From positions 1-32,268 of the forward strand of contig CAZNUT010000012.1 in the NCBI GenBank assembly GCA_964576365.1: a stretch of 32,268 bases of DNA. The letters run 5' to 3'. Position numbers and translations under genes: made by a program. This stretch comes from CAZMJG01 sp964576365 (GTDB lineage: Bacteria; Patescibacteriota; Microgenomatia; UBA1406; GWC2-37-13). Of this stretch, positions 1-10,117 are shown in pieces (within the stretch, counting starts at the first letter, position 1; each line of letters begins with the position of its first letter). A model generated the notes under the pieces. That model was not told the DNA's origin, searched no databases, and saw only the letters and a list, made by a program, of their open reading frames with translations.

Positions 1-3000
1 TGCCGCTGATATTTGCACGATAAAGACCAAAAAAACAACCATTACATGTTTGATCGGTGCCTACATCTCCGACTATTCTACTGCCGTCGTAAGCCGCGCT
101 TACTACTGGCGCTGTTCCTGCGGGCAGTATCCATGCGGTGAGGGTAGATTCTCCCGCAGTGATGAAGTTGTTTGCCGCTGTGGAGGTCGTCACATAGTCA
201 TTGGTGCCGTCAAATGAGATCGCTTTACTTATTTTTCCTGTTGTCCATACGGGTCCATTGGTAAACGACGCAGTTTGCCCTACCGTACCACGGTTATAGA
301 TACTGCCACCTCTCCCTTCGTCAAAATTCCAGTAACCTGTCTGGAAACCTGAAAAGTGATATAAATTGCTTATGTCTGTGGAAGAAAGTGCGCGATTATA
401 TATCCTGATTTCATCGAGCGTTCCCGTAAAAAAGTTACTTGTGCCTGCATTTCTCGTAGCAAAAAATAAATTGAGATTGTTTGCTATTGATGATGTGGTT
501 GTATCATTTGCTGATCCGACAATAACACCGTCAAGATACATTGTTATGTCATCAGTTTCTACGTTACGTATTCCTATGACATGATGCCATGTGTTGTCCT
601 CAACAGAACCAGATGTAGATACTCCTGGATTATTCGTTCCGTCACTGATGGCAAATTGTATACGGTCACTACTGACAGCTTCAAATTTAAAAGGATAAGC
701 CGAGCCAAGACCTTTTGTAAGATAATTACTACTATCTGCGGTTGCGGATGTTTTAAACCAGAATGCTACAGTATAAGACGAGTTTGTATCAAAGTCCCAT
801 ACTGACGATTCTGTGATGGAAATGTAGTCTCCTGAACCATCAAATGAAACGCCATTTCCAAATTTACCTTGAGCGCTTGTTGCATTACCATTCCAAGCCC
901 CGTCATTGTGATTTCCGGAGGAATCGCAAGAATCATTGGCGCCTCCGGTGCAGGTATCTGCAGCTGATTCATCGAATTTCCAGTATCCGACAAGGTCTTT
1001 TTGTAATGAGTCAGTAGTATTACTAAACGATACGTTGTTGCCTAACGGACTTCCTTTTAATAATGTATCTATTTTTGCTTGTGATGAAGATCGGGCATAT
1101 CGATATATTTTTGTATCATCGAGAAATCCTTTGAATGGATTGCTTGCACCGTTATAATCTATTCCAAGATATAAAGTGCCGGTGTTTGCCAATGTAGCAG
1201 TTGTACTGAGAGAGTTATCAGAAGCTGCTTCGACTCCATCGATATAGAGTTTGATATTGGAGCTGCCATTTCGTACAGCGCTATAATGATGCCATACGTT
1301 ATCATCATATGTTGCTGTGGTAGTTTGAGCAATGTCGGTGTTAGTGCCATCTTTAACAATAAATGATACATCCCCGTCAGATTCCATTTGGATTTTGTAT
1401 CCTGATGTTTCAGTACTACTACACGAGCCAGTATTGACAATTTTTGTATTTACGTTCCATGGTGTGGAAGCGTTACCAAGCCATGAAAGGGTAATGTCAC
1501 AGTTTTCGCTGTTGAAGTAAGCAGATAAATATTTTACTTCATTCGTATCGTATGAATCCACTATTTGTATAGCGCTGTTCCAGGTAGTTCCACCATCTAT
1601 AGAGTTGGCATAATAGATGTCTGCGGCATCGGTGTTATTCACAGCAAAAACCCATATATCATTTGCTCCGCTTGCTACTGTATCAACAACAGCTGCGACA
1701 CCTCCTGTAATACCTGCAGTGGCACTAGTATTGAGGCCCGTATCTACCTGGGTCACACTGCTCCCATCTTTTGTTCGTATGATGTATGCATCAAGATCAG
1801 TAGTACCATCGTCCATACCAAATGTTATGTTGGTATTACCAATGCCGATAGATTGAAAATTGAGAAAAGTAGTACTGCCTTCTATATCAGTATCAAGATC
1901 TATCTGACTTGCTCCTAAACTATTGGTATCTCCATCAAAAAAGCGTGTTTGAAGTTGAAAAGTCCCTGTCGTATCGGTATCCACCCAATAAACTTGGGCA
2001 TCCAGATCACCAAAAGAGGTCAGTCCCGTCGGAGTATCATTGTTGTACCCGACGTCACTTTGTACTGCGGTAAAAAGAGGTGTGATTGCAGCCATGGTTC
2101 CATCCCCACAGGTGCCGTCATTTTCTTTCCACAGATATATATTGTGCTCATCTGCAGCTGTCACGATACTATCATCTTCAACATTTGCTGCTATCAGGAC
2201 GCAGTCATTTGAGTCAGTGACGATACTGGGATAGGATACATCATCTACACTATCCGCAGAAGTGTATACTGCCTGCGCTGATCCACAGGTGATGTATGGA
2301 GCTGATCCTGTCAGCTCACAGCGTTTATAGTTGAGGATATGATCTGTACTGGTTGAGTATGCGCAGTGCAGGTAGGTAGTCGAGCCATCAGTTTCAGTCG
2401 AACAACTGAAATCATCATAATCATAGGTGCCTGCTACTACAGTTCCTGATCCATCAAACGTCACACCTGAAGTTGCAGATGTTGACCGATTGATGATGTC
2501 GCTTGAGGAATCAATATACAAAGTATGCCAACGGTTGTTATTAGCATCATAAAATACTCTGTTTCGCCAGGAAGCATCATCACCGCCAGTTCCTTCATCG
2601 GTTGAGGTAGTAATTGTTGTAGTTGCTGTCGAACCAACACCTGCAGGACTTCCGGTTGATATTTTACTTATGATTACTTCAGTACCTGCGGAAATAGGTC
2701 CTCGTTTGAACCATCCACTTAAAGTAAAAGATTCAGTTGCATCAAAATCCAACTCTTCATCATCAGCAATTGAAAGAAAATCATTAGTGCCGTCAAATTT
2801 TAGACATTGACCGTTTTTACAGAGATCCGCTGTTTGCCAGATAGCGCCGGAATTGACAAGATCATGGCGAGCGCTGGTATGATCGCATGCATCATTTGTT
2901 CCTCCAGGACAAGTATTGTCTACACCTTCATCAAATTTCCAGTATGCGACGGGTCTTTGGGTTTTTTCTTCTGTACCTATCGTAGCGGTATAGCCCGCGA

Positions 3001-3466
3001 GCGCAGATTGTGCAAATTGAGTTGACTGAGTACCGTTTGCGAGGAGATCATTGCCGTAATAATGGTAAATAGTGATAGGTTCTGCAGGTATAGCGTCAGG
3101 CAGGAGCACCCAGTAATCGGTGCCGCTTGTATTACATGCCCCACCCGCAGCGTCAATATAATATTGGAGGATGTTTCCACTCGCGTCAGTAAAGCGTGAG
3201 TCGCCGCAGTCTGATTGCATTTTACCGGAAGAAATGAGTGTGCTTGTATTGACATCTACGAGAATACGTTTGCTTGCGTCTGCAGAACCTGTATTGTCTA
3301 CAGTTACTGGTGTACGATAGAGAAGGCTGTCGTCATACCATCCGGCTGCCTGGACACTGTATGGTTTGAAATACCAAAGAATAAAAGCGCAGACAGAAAG
3401 ACTAAAAACAAAAATACTTACGAGGTAAATCTTATATCGGGATATTAATCGTAATAATTTCTTCAT
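1..3466 (-). CDS. Giant exported LamG/DUF2341-type surface protein, 3' end missing
   Basis: I read this frame open from the ATG at 3466 to the window edge without a stop: about 1155 codons, with the C-terminus missing. Residues 1-40 form a basic start, a hydrophobic helix and a likely signal peptidase site (VQA/AGW). A DUF2341-like domain follows (about 42-135; motifs YRTPVTV, DSRFTD, YYGND). Next come three LamG (concanavalin-like) units, each opening with a WKFDE or WNFDE motif and carrying FDGTNDF-type, WFKR-type, WHH and YIDG motifs. The first LamG is split by about 415 residues of Asp-box/sialidase-propeller-like sequence (about 1405-2660). LamG and DUF2341 domains are usual in extracellular adhesins and glycan-binding proteins; binding of surface carbohydrate is inference. 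It lies 46 bp downstream of another LamG gene but has its own -10 box. No catalytic motif was seen. Confidence 0.85.
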   Translation of the reverse strand, partial: MKKLLRLISRYKIYLVSIFVFSLSVCAFILWYFKPYSVQAAGWYDDSLLYRTPVTVDNTGSADASKRILVDVNTSTLISSGKMQSDCGDSRFTDASGNILQYYIDAAGGACNTSGTDYWVLLPDAIPAEPITIYHYYGNDLLANGTQSTQFAQSALAGYTATIGTEEKTQRPVAYWKFDEGVDNTCPGGTNDACDHTSARHDLVNSGAIWQTADLCKNGQCLKFDGTNDFLSIADDEELDFDATESFTLSGWFKRGPISAGTEVIISKISTGSPAGVGSTATTTITTSTDEGTGGDDASWRNRVFYDANNNRWHTLYIDSSSDIINRSTSATSGVTFDGSGTVVAGTYDYDDFSCSTETDGSTTYLHCAYSTSTDHILNYKRCELTGSAPYITCGSAQAVYTSADSVDDVSYPSIVTDSNDCVLIAANVEDDSIVTAADEHNIYLWKENDGTCGDGTMAAITPLFTAVQSDVGYNNDTPTGLTSFGDLDAQVYWVDTDTTGTFQLQTRFFDGDTNSLGASQIDLDTDIEGSTTFLNFQSIGIGNTNITFGMDDGTTDLDAYIIRTKDGSSVTQVDTGLNTSATAGITGGVAAVVDTVASGANDIWVFAVNNTDAADIYYANSIDGGTTWNSAIQIVDSYDTNEVKYLSAYFNSENCDITLSWLGNASTPWNVNTKIVNTGSCSSTETSGYKIQMESDGDVSFIVKDGTNTDIAQTTTATYDDNVWHHYSAVRNGSSNIKLYIDGVEAASDNSLSTTATLANTGTLYLGIDYNGASNPFKGFLDDTKIYRYARSSSQAKIDTLLKGSPLGNNVSFSNTTDSLQKDLVGYWKFDESAADTCTGGANDSCDSSGNHNDGAWNGNATSAQGKFGNGVSFDGSGDYISITESSVWDFDTNSSYTVAFWFKTSATADSSNYLTKGLGSAYPFKFEAVSSDRIQFAISDGTNNPGVSTSGSVEDNTWHHVIGIRNVETDDITMYLDGVIVGSANDTTTSSIANNLNLFFATRNAGTSNFFTGTLDEIRIYNRALSSTDISNLYHFSGFQTGYWNFDEGRGGSIYNRGTVGQTASFTNGPVWTTGKISKAISFDGTNDYVTTSTAANNFITAGESTLTAWILPAGTAPVVSAAYDGSRIVGDVGTDQTCNGCFFGLYRANISG

Positions 3467-3474
3467 GTTAGATC

Positions 3475-3480
3475 ATTATA
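3475..3480 (-). promoter_or_regulatory. -10 box of the downstream LamG gene
   Basis: A perfect TATAAT lies 8 bases upstream of the ATG at 3466. No convincing -35 is visible, and the upstream part overlaps the end of the 3513-8900 gene. The expected start point is only 1-2 bases before the ATG, so the transcript would be leaderless or nearly so. Confidence 0.5.
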
Positions 3481-3512
3481 TGAATTTCTGTCGGGCGGAA
3501 TCATGATATTTG

Positions 3513-6500
3513 TCATCTGAAACTGATAGCATTTTCATTCATGGCTACTCGTATTTGGTTCAGTGTTAATGCAAACGGGTATATTCTCGCGTCGTCGATA
3601 AGACCATAAAAATAGTTTGTCGGGGTATAAGATCGTGAGCCTATACGAAGAGCAGTAGTTGTCGCCATTGCTGCATTGTTGATTGCGGTAGCAGTACCAC
3701 TTGCAAATCCATCAACATATACTTGTCCATTACCTCCTCGCGATATAGTGCACGCGACATGATGCCAATTGGTATCAGTGATGGTCGCGGTTGAAGTCAA
3801 ATCTGTTGCGTTTAGCGAACAGGTGACAGTATTGGCGGCATCTATTTGTAAACGATATCCATCGTTATCTGCATCTTCTTTGCTGAAGACATAATGAGTA
3901 GAACCAGTTGCATTTCGCTTCACCCAGGCCATGAGTGTAAAATCCTGTGTACCGTCAAAACGAAGATCAAACGTATCAGAAATGGAAATATAGTCATCTG
4001 TACCATCAAGATCAATCGAATAATTGTATTTTCCGTTCGATCCGTCAAACCATGCTCCCGAAGTGCTACACGTGCCGGGAGATGTGTTTGTTCCCGTAGC
4101 GCCGATGGTGAGAGTGCCGTTGTTTCCCGCAGCAGTGTTGTTGCCATTTACTGCACTATTTCCGACTTGTGTCGAAGATACCTCGCCACAATCATCCATT
4201 TTATACCATGCCATCGGTTCGCCTCGATTATACTCCCAGTTGATTTGTCCCGGTGTCCGCACAAAATCATACAGACGAACCTCATCTATTTTTCCCTGTA
4301 AATAATTTGTATTTTGAGTCCGTCCGATATCCAGATTGTTTGCGTTTACAGATGATGAAGTCGTGACTGTGACAAAGCTCCATTGATCCTGTGCCATGGT
4401 ACTTGTACGTATACCATTGACATAAATGATAGGATTGGTGAGTCCTGTGGCAGTCACGGTGCCACCACTGAGCCAGATATAATGAGTCGTGCTTGTGAGA
4501 TTGACAAAATATTCGGTGGTAGTTTCGGGATATGCCCAGAATGAAATAGAGTTGACAGTTGAAGGACCTGTCCCAATATCAACATAATCGCTTGCTCCAT
4601 CAAGTTCAAGCGCGCTTCCTTTTTTACCTTTTTTCCAACTAGACTCGAGAATACTGGTCAGCGTACCGTTTCTTCCATTGCCAGAGGTATCGTATGCGGT
4701 TGATGTTCCTGTATTTTCATCAAGTTTCCATTCACCTACAGCCGCATTGCATGTGCTTGTATCTCCTGGTACGCAATATTCACGTGCGGATGAATTATCA
4801 TGAGTTGCTCCATCGGTTGCAGTTGTAAGACTGCCAAATACCGTGCCTGCAGAGCGATTATAGTCTGTCAGTATTTGGGAATAGGATAGGACAGAAGGAT
4901 AAATGTTTATTTCATCAAGTTGTCCATTAAAAAAAGCTGATAAAGACGTGCTTGCTCCAATAATTTTACTCGAAGCAGAAGCACTCCAAAAATTACCAGC
5001 AGATTGCGTCATATCTCTTCCATTTACATAGATTTTTTGAACTCCTGAACTTGTTTTGACTACGGCAACATGATTCCAGACCCCGAGCGAAATAGCAGAA
5101 GTCTCTTTGCCTGTAGCAGCGCTTCCATCTATCGTAGCTAAAATTTTTCCACTGCTATAAGTACCAATAAATAAATGGTCGCTACTACTCGAAGAGAATG
5201 AAAGTGCAACTTGTGAACCGGTGGCGCTTGTTTTCATCCAAAATGTCGCGGTCATGTCCCCGGTAGTCGTAATACTATTATTTATGCTTACATAATCATT
5301 GGTACCATCGAAGCTTAAGGCTTTTCCTGATATGGCGCTTAAGGTCCAGGATGGGGCAGAGGAGCCAGTGCCAAGTGTGCCGTTGTAGTTCGTGCCACCA
5401 TATCCATTATTATTTGTAGTGGTGCCATACCCTTCGTCAAATGGCATTTTTAATATTGCTCCGCTTTTTGTTGAGCTTCCCGAAACCGAGGGGTGGCCTC
5501 CATTCATATCTGCTTCAATTTGTGACTGAGATCGATTGTAGCGGTATATTTTGATGTCATCTATACTTCCATTAAAGTAATTGGAAACACCATCATCGCC
5601 AACACCGATATAAAGGCTGTCATTGTTTACCAAAGAGCCAACACCAGAGATTGATGTATTTGAAACAACAAAAACACCGTCGATATATATATAAATACCG
5701 GTTGTGCCATTTTTTAAAACGCTGACATGGTGCCATTGTCCATCATCATAATTTGCAGCAGTTGTTGTCACCGATGCGTCCGGCCCCCATGCGCTATCAT
5801 CATCAATTTCAAAAACGATATCACCATCTGAAGCCATATAAAGCTGATATCCCCCATTCACTCCTTCTTCAGATTTCGTAAGTAGATACTCTTTTGCTGT
5901 AGCCGTTGATCGTTTAAACCACATTGAAATAGTGAATTGTTCCGAAGCTGTAAAATCAAAATCAGCATCATCGGTTTTTGACAAGTACCCTCCATTTGCC
6001 AGTTCTAGACTGCTTCCATATCGTCCCTGTCGCCAATCCACAGAACCATTGTTATATCCATTGATTTCACCTGCTACCATTGCCCAGTCTGTGGCAGAAC
6101 TTATTGTTCCTCCTACTCCGATAGATTGAGCACTCGAAATGTATTTATCGATGTACGCGATACCTGCTGCGTCTCCGCCACCTGGTGAGTTAAAATCTGC
6201 CCGTTCAGTAAAGCTGTTTGCCGTACTATCAAGTGTACGCAGACGATGGCCGATAGCGCCAAATACATATGAATTATTGCGTTGTGTTGTGAGGGTAACA
6301 AACGGAGTATCTGTGTCATCAGCACTTGAGTTGCCACTATCACAGTTTGTCGAATTTTCTCCATATTGATTTGAGCTTGTTACAGCTCCGATGGGATCAC
6401 TCGGATCGGCATTACTATATCGTGCGACTGCTATCGCAGCTTCAGCAAGCGGCGGGGTAGAGAAATTGGCCGTCACTGTACCATTTGACACAGGGGAGCC

Positions 6501-8900
6501 GTATGCATAATATACATGCATTCCGGTATTGGTTCTTCCTCCACACTGATAATCTAAGAGACTCCAACTCAAGCTCAGTCCAGTGACAGATGATATGACA
6601 GCAGCATCATTTTTTGTAGAGATTGCAGCGATATACAAAGTATTACTGGTCGCTGATACACTACTGCCAGTCGATACAGAAGATGGGCTTCCTGTTGCTG
6701 TACCTGTCACAATGGCACCAAACGTGACTGTAGATCCGGTTGGAGTATTGATGGTTAAGGTATTTGCATTGCTGCTGATATCGTTTACACTACTGTTTCC
6801 GGTATTCTCATCCATGTTCCAATAAGCTATGGGAGAAGCAGACCATTGATATAGCTCACCAACTTGACGCTCTGAAAGAGAACGGTTAAAAATACGAAAA
6901 TCGTCAATGACCCCTTTAAAACTATAGAGTGAGTTGATTTGATCAGATCGTGCGCCGATATATCCAGTACTTCCGGATGATAGCGTTCCACCGGTTGCGG
7001 AGATTGTTTTATCAAGTCTTCCATTGATGTAAAAGTTTATTAAGGAACCATTACTGGTGACTGCAACATGAGTAAATTCATTCAGATTGACCGCGCTCGT
7101 TGCATCTTGCCAGGCTGCTCCATTATAAAGTTGAGGTATCCCGTTTGTATCAAGTGCAAAGAGAATACTTGCATTTGATTCGTATATCATCATGCAAGAA
7201 TCGCCACCGTTACAACCTTTACTAAAGGTGCCAGTAGGTTTGATCCAAGCTGCGATTGTATATTGTGATGCAGATATGGTGGATGTACTCACATAGTCAT
7301 TAGTACCATCCAAACTTATGCCACTATTGAATTTTCCAATGGTGCTGGTGGCGCCGTTTGTCCACACACCATTGTTTGTTCCTCCTGCAAAATTAAGAGA
7401 AGGACTTGCAGTTTCATCCAATTTCCACCATGCATCCAATCCATCAGTTAACATGTCACTTATGTAAGAGCCAAACGCAGCTTGAATTTGTGAGGTGACC
7501 ATGTAATCTGTCTTCACCTGGTCCGCACTTCTGGCATAGTTGTATATGGTCAAGGTATCCAGAAATCCAGTCCAGGGATTGCTTGATCCATTTGAGTCGA
7601 TACCTGCATATAAAACAGGAGTCGTGCCCGAAAGTGTTGCTGTTGCGGCAAGCGAAGAGTCTTGTGCAACCTGTTTACCATCGATATAAAGCGTTATAGA
7701 ACTAGTTGACGATTTTACCGCTTCAAGATGATGCCATTTGCTGTCAGCATAACTACCTTGCTGAGATGTTGAACAGGCGCTATCGTCGGGATTGAATGTT
7801 GCGTCATCATCTATGCCAAAACAGATGTATCCAGTATTTTGCATATAGATTTTCCACCCCGCGCCATTATATCTAGCCATCAGCGTATCTGTTCCTGAAA
7901 CGACTGATGTGTGCTTGAACCACATTGATACTGAAAAAGATCCAGTTCCGAAGTCAAAATCCGCATCATATGTTCTTGATAAAGAATCATTTGTTCCATC
8001 AAATTGAAGGGCAGAAGTTTGTGTCAAAAACTCTGAACTTGTTTGAATCCATGTTGAACCGTTCACCGTGAAATGATTACTATTTCCCGAGTCATCCGAG
8101 GCTGTCGAACCCGTTCCTTCGTCGAGTCTCCAAGATGCGATAGGTGTTGTACCTTTAACTACGGTCGGATCAATAATGATAGGGAATACCCGTTCTTTGT
8201 CATTGAGCCATGCTTGATCAGGAATAATTGTAATGAGATAAGAGGATGGATTGTCAGGTATCTCTTCAATTATCATTTGAATTTTTTCTGATTTTATGCC
8301 TTTTGCATCAGACATGTAAGGAGGTAGAAGTTCATACACCGATTTACCTTTGGGGGTCTGAAAAACGGGAAGAAGTTGTCCATTAGCATTATACGTGGGT
8401 TTTATTCCAGAAGCTTCAAGTTGGAATTGGATTTTATAAGGATTTTTTTCAGAAGTATTGCTCAGAGCTCTTTTATGTTTGATCACGATATCTTCTTTCA
8501 CTCCATTTACCCTTGGTTCAATATGATACGTAAGATTAACGTCAGGCATGATATCTTCGAGGGTGAGACTTGTTTTGTCATGTTGTTTGATTCGTCGGTT
8601 TTTGTTGATATTGCGATTTTTTTCAGAAAAATAAAAAGCCAGCGAAGCATTATTTTCTTCATCTTGCATGGTATATAAATGATGAGGCGATTCGCGTCGT
8701 AAAAACCCTGTATGTACTTTTTCTGCTTGGTTATTGTGTTCAAACTGATATAAACTGCCAGAAGCAGACGAAATCACTGAAGCATTTTGAGTATTTTTTA
8801 TGAATAATACGACGACTACAAGCAGTACAGAAAAAACACATATCAACAATAAGAAAATGAGTGGATTTTGGATTGTTTTAACAATCTTTTTTTTAATCAT
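3513..8900 (-). CDS. Giant multi-LamG surface protein (1795 aa)
   Basis: Membrane-anchored or exported protein: residues 1-35 hold a KKK start and one strong hydrophobic helix (IFLLLICVFSVLLVVVVLFI). Residues about 55-245 resemble the N-terminal beta domain found before repeats in large wall-associated/Rhs-like proteins, with NLTYHIEPRVNGVKEDIVI and a closing FPIIIDPTVV. Six LamG units follow, opening at WRLDEGTG (about 252), WKLDETAS (490), YWNMDENTG (690), MPFDEGYG (1150), WKLDENTG (1388) and WYKMDDCG (1565). Most contain FDGTNDY, WF/WI-K, WHH and YIDG/YVNG motifs. The third unit is interrupted by about 220 residues of another beta-rich domain. There is no C-terminal sorting signal or peptidase motif; the end (AISFR, TGA stop) follows the last LamG directly. 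Likely role: adhesion or polysaccharide binding at the cell surface, by family knowledge and not shown here. Confidence 0.9.
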   Translation of the reverse strand: MIKKKIVKTIQNPLIFLLLICVFSVLLVVVVLFIKNTQNASVISSASGSLYQFEHNNQAEKVHTGFLRRESPHHLYTMQDEENNASLAFYFSEKNRNINKNRRIKQHDKTSLTLEDIMPDVNLTYHIEPRVNGVKEDIVIKHKRALSNTSEKNPYKIQFQLEASGIKPTYNANGQLLPVFQTPKGKSVYELLPPYMSDAKGIKSEKIQMIIEEIPDNPSSYLITIIPDQAWLNDKERVFPIIIDPTVVKGTTPIASWRLDEGTGSTASDDSGNSNHFTVNGSTWIQTSSEFLTQTSALQFDGTNDSLSRTYDADFDFGTGSFSVSMWFKHTSVVSGTDTLMARYNGAGWKIYMQNTGYICFGIDDDATFNPDDSACSTSQQGSYADSKWHHLEAVKSSTSSITLYIDGKQVAQDSSLAATATLSGTTPVLYAGIDSNGSSNPWTGFLDTLTIYNYARSADQVKTDYMVTSQIQAAFGSYISDMLTDGLDAWWKLDETASPSLNFAGGTNNGVWTNGATSTIGKFNSGISLDGTNDYVSTSTISASQYTIAAWIKPTGTFSKGCNGGDSCMMIYESNASILFALDTNGIPQLYNGAAWQDATSAVNLNEFTHVAVTSNGSLINFYINGRLDKTISATGGTLSSGSTGYIGARSDQINSLYSFKGVIDDFRIFNRSLSERQVGELYQWSASPIAYWNMDENTGNSSVNDISSNANTLTINTPTGSTVTFGAIVTGTATGSPSSVSTGSSVSATSNTLYIAAISTKNDAAVISSVTGLSLSWSLLDYQCGGRTNTGMHVYYAYGSPVSNGTVTANFSTPPLAEAAIAVARYSNADPSDPIGAVTSSNQYGENSTNCDSGNSSADDTDTPFVTLTTQRNNSYVFGAIGHRLRTLDSTANSFTERADFNSPGGGDAAGIAYIDKYISSAQSIGVGGTISSATDWAMVAGEINGYNNGSVDWRQGRYGSSLELANGGYLSKTDDADFDFTASEQFTISMWFKRSTATAKEYLLTKSEEGVNGGYQLYMASDGDIVFEIDDDSAWGPDASVTTTAANYDDGQWHHVSVLKNGTTGIYIYIDGVFVVSNTSISGVGSLVNNDSLYIGVGDDGVSNYFNGSIDDIKIYRYNRSQSQIEADMNGGHPSVSGSSTKSGAILKMPFDEGYGTTTNNNGYGGTNYNGTLGTGSSAPSWTLSAISGKALSFDGTNDYVSINNSITTTGDMTATFWMKTSATGSQVALSFSSSSSDHLFIGTYSSGKILATIDGSAATGKETSAISLGVWNHVAVVKTSSGVQKIYVNGRDMTQSAGNFWSASASSKIIGASTSLSAFFNGQLDEINIYPSVLSYSQILTDYNRSAGTVFGSLTTATDGATHDNSSAREYCVPGDTSTCNAAVGEWKLDENTGTSTAYDTSGNGRNGTLTSILESSWKKGKKGSALELDGASDYVDIGTGPSTVNSISFWAYPETTTEYFVNLTSTTHYIWLSGGTVTATGLTNPIIYVNGIRTSTMAQDQWSFVTVTTSSSVNANNLDIGRTQNTNYLQGKIDEVRLYDFVRTPGQINWEYNRGEPMAWYKMDDCGEVSSTQVGNSAVNGNNTAAGNNGTLTIGATGTNTSPGTCSTSGAWFDGSNGKYNYSIDLDGTDDYISISDTFDLRFDGTQDFTLMAWVKRNATGSTHYVFSKEDADNDGYRLQIDAANTVTCSLNATDLTSTATITDTNWHHVACTISRGGNGQVYVDGFASGTATAINNAAMATTTALRIGSRSYTPTNYFYGLIDDARIYPFALTLNQIRVAMNENAISFR

Positions 8901-9379
8901 AAGAAAGAGCTCTTTTTATCCCTTATTTAATATTACATTAAATCTAAGACAATACGTAGAGAGTTGTAAATAGTGGATCTTTTCATTATGTAACCTGTCA
9001 TAAATTAGCACTTTTGGATGAAGTTGTAGGTGCATTAGTTTATTGAGTTGAGGTAAAAATGAATAGTGAAACAGGACTAAAAGTACAAGTGAGTATGTCA
9101 CTAGATAGGTGAGTTAATACTTTTGTAATCGTGAGTAAAAATTTAAAATCCTCTCTTTTTTTAGAGGGTTCACACCAAAAGCAGATATTTTTTTCGTTAT
9201 AAACACACAGAATTGATATAAACGAGTTCAGATTATGAAAATTGATAATTATTACCGGGAAACGAGTAATTTATTTTCGAGGGGTTCTCATAATAATACA
9301 TATTTAATCTACAGATATATGCTTTAATTTTGGTATATGAGGGTATAATTCAACTACTTTACCTATCCTGACAGTCTAT
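8901..9379. other. Divergent intergenic region, no gene seen
   Basis: This 479-bp AT-rich gap separates the LamG gene (minus) from comEA (plus), so it must hold both promoters. On the minus strand a weak TTGTCT (8947-8952) and TTAAAT (8925-8930) with a 16-base spacer could serve the LamG gene. On the plus strand TATAAT (9344-9349) precedes comEA. A short hairpin CCTCT/AGAGG (9150-9154 / 9163-9167) with a T-rich loop is present but lacks a following T-run. No reading frame here shows protein-like composition. Confidence 0.5.
9344..9349 (+). promoter_or_regulatory. -10 box of comEA-comEC
   Basis: A perfect TATAAT lies 30 bases upstream of the comEA ATG; the -35 region (CTTTAA near 9322-9327) is weak. 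A leader of about 20-25 bases would result, without an evident Shine-Dalgarno sequence. Confidence 0.45.
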
Positions 9380-10105
9380 ATGAACTTTACTCAACTTTTC
9401 GGTAAAGGCGCAGCTGTTGAAGAAGCTTACGCTCAACATTATTTGAGATTTTTGCTTCCGTTTAATTCATTTTTTCGTCAACAGGGCGTCAATATGTTTT
9501 TTCTCTTCCTTGCTGCGCTTATGACTGTTGCTAATTTGAAAGGACGAGTAGCATTTGCCAAAACTCAACCTTTATTTACATCAGCAGAAGAGGGGAGTAT
9601 AAAGTCTGCCCACATTTCGACGTCTGGGATAAAAGTTGAGGTTGTGGGTTCAGTTGCGGTGCCGGGAGTGTACGCGATTTCAACAAATACACGTCTGGAA
9701 GATGTAATAAAAGAAGCAGGTGGACTCTCTTCAGAAGCCGATGATGATTTTATCGCGCGTAATTTCAATATGGCGCGGTATGTTTCTGATCAGGAGAAGA
9801 TTTACATTCCTTCACGAAAAGAGGTTGAAGAAGGAATTTTTATCGAAGAAAAACAAGTTTTAGATTATCTTAAACCCGTCACAGTATCACAAGAGCAAGG
9901 CCAAATGGTGCAATCAAGCGCACAAAGTTATGTATCGCTGAATCAAGCTACACTATCTGAGCTTGACACGCTTCCTGGTATTGGTCAAGTGACCGCGCAA
10001 AAAATTATTGACGGAAGACCTTATCAATCTATCGACGAAATACTGAATAGACACACGGTAAGTACGAGTGTTTTTAACAAAATTAAATCAATGATTTCAT
10101 TGTGA
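9380..10105 (+). CDS. comEA: ComEA-like DNA-uptake protein (SLBB + helix-hairpin-helix)
   Basis: ComEA is the membrane-anchored dsDNA receptor of natural transformation; it binds DNA outside the membrane and helps deliver it to ComEC. In these 241 residues I see a hydrophobic helix at about 38-52, an SLBB domain at about 84-145 (VEVVGSVAVPGVYAI, TRLEDVIKEAGGL), a linker, and a C-terminal helix-hairpin-helix at about 186-240 with SLNQATLSELDTLPGIG (LPGIG at 198-202) and IIDGRPYQSIDEIL. This is the standard ComEA layout, with a somewhat long 37-residue N-terminal tail. The ATG at 9380 is the first after the TATAAT; a shorter start at Met39 would leave only the helix. comEC begins 12 bp after its stop, which supports one transcript and the DNA-uptake role. 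Confidence 0.9.
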   Translation: MNFTQLFGKGAAVEEAYAQHYLRFLLPFNSFFRQQGVNMFFLFLAALMTVANLKGRVAFAKTQPLFTSAEEGSIKSAHISTSGIKVEVVGSVAVPGVYAISTNTRLEDVIKEAGGLSSEADDDFIARNFNMARYVSDQEKIYIPSRKEVEEGIFIEEKQVLDYLKPVTVSQEQGQMVQSSAQSYVSLNQATLSELDTLPGIGQVTAQKIIDGRPYQSIDEILNRHTVSTSVFNKIKSMISL

Positions 10106-10117
10106 TTTTATCCTTCA

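Noticed and set aside
366..3448. Many short plus-strand ORFs across the left LamG gene
   Set aside because: They are antisense shadows of the minus-strand LamG protein, which is continuous from 3466 to the edge with clear domains; none shows protein-like motifs.
9150..9167. Terminator hairpin in the divergent region
   Set aside because: Only 5 bp, with the T-tract in the loop and not after the stem, and no gene ends here on either strand.
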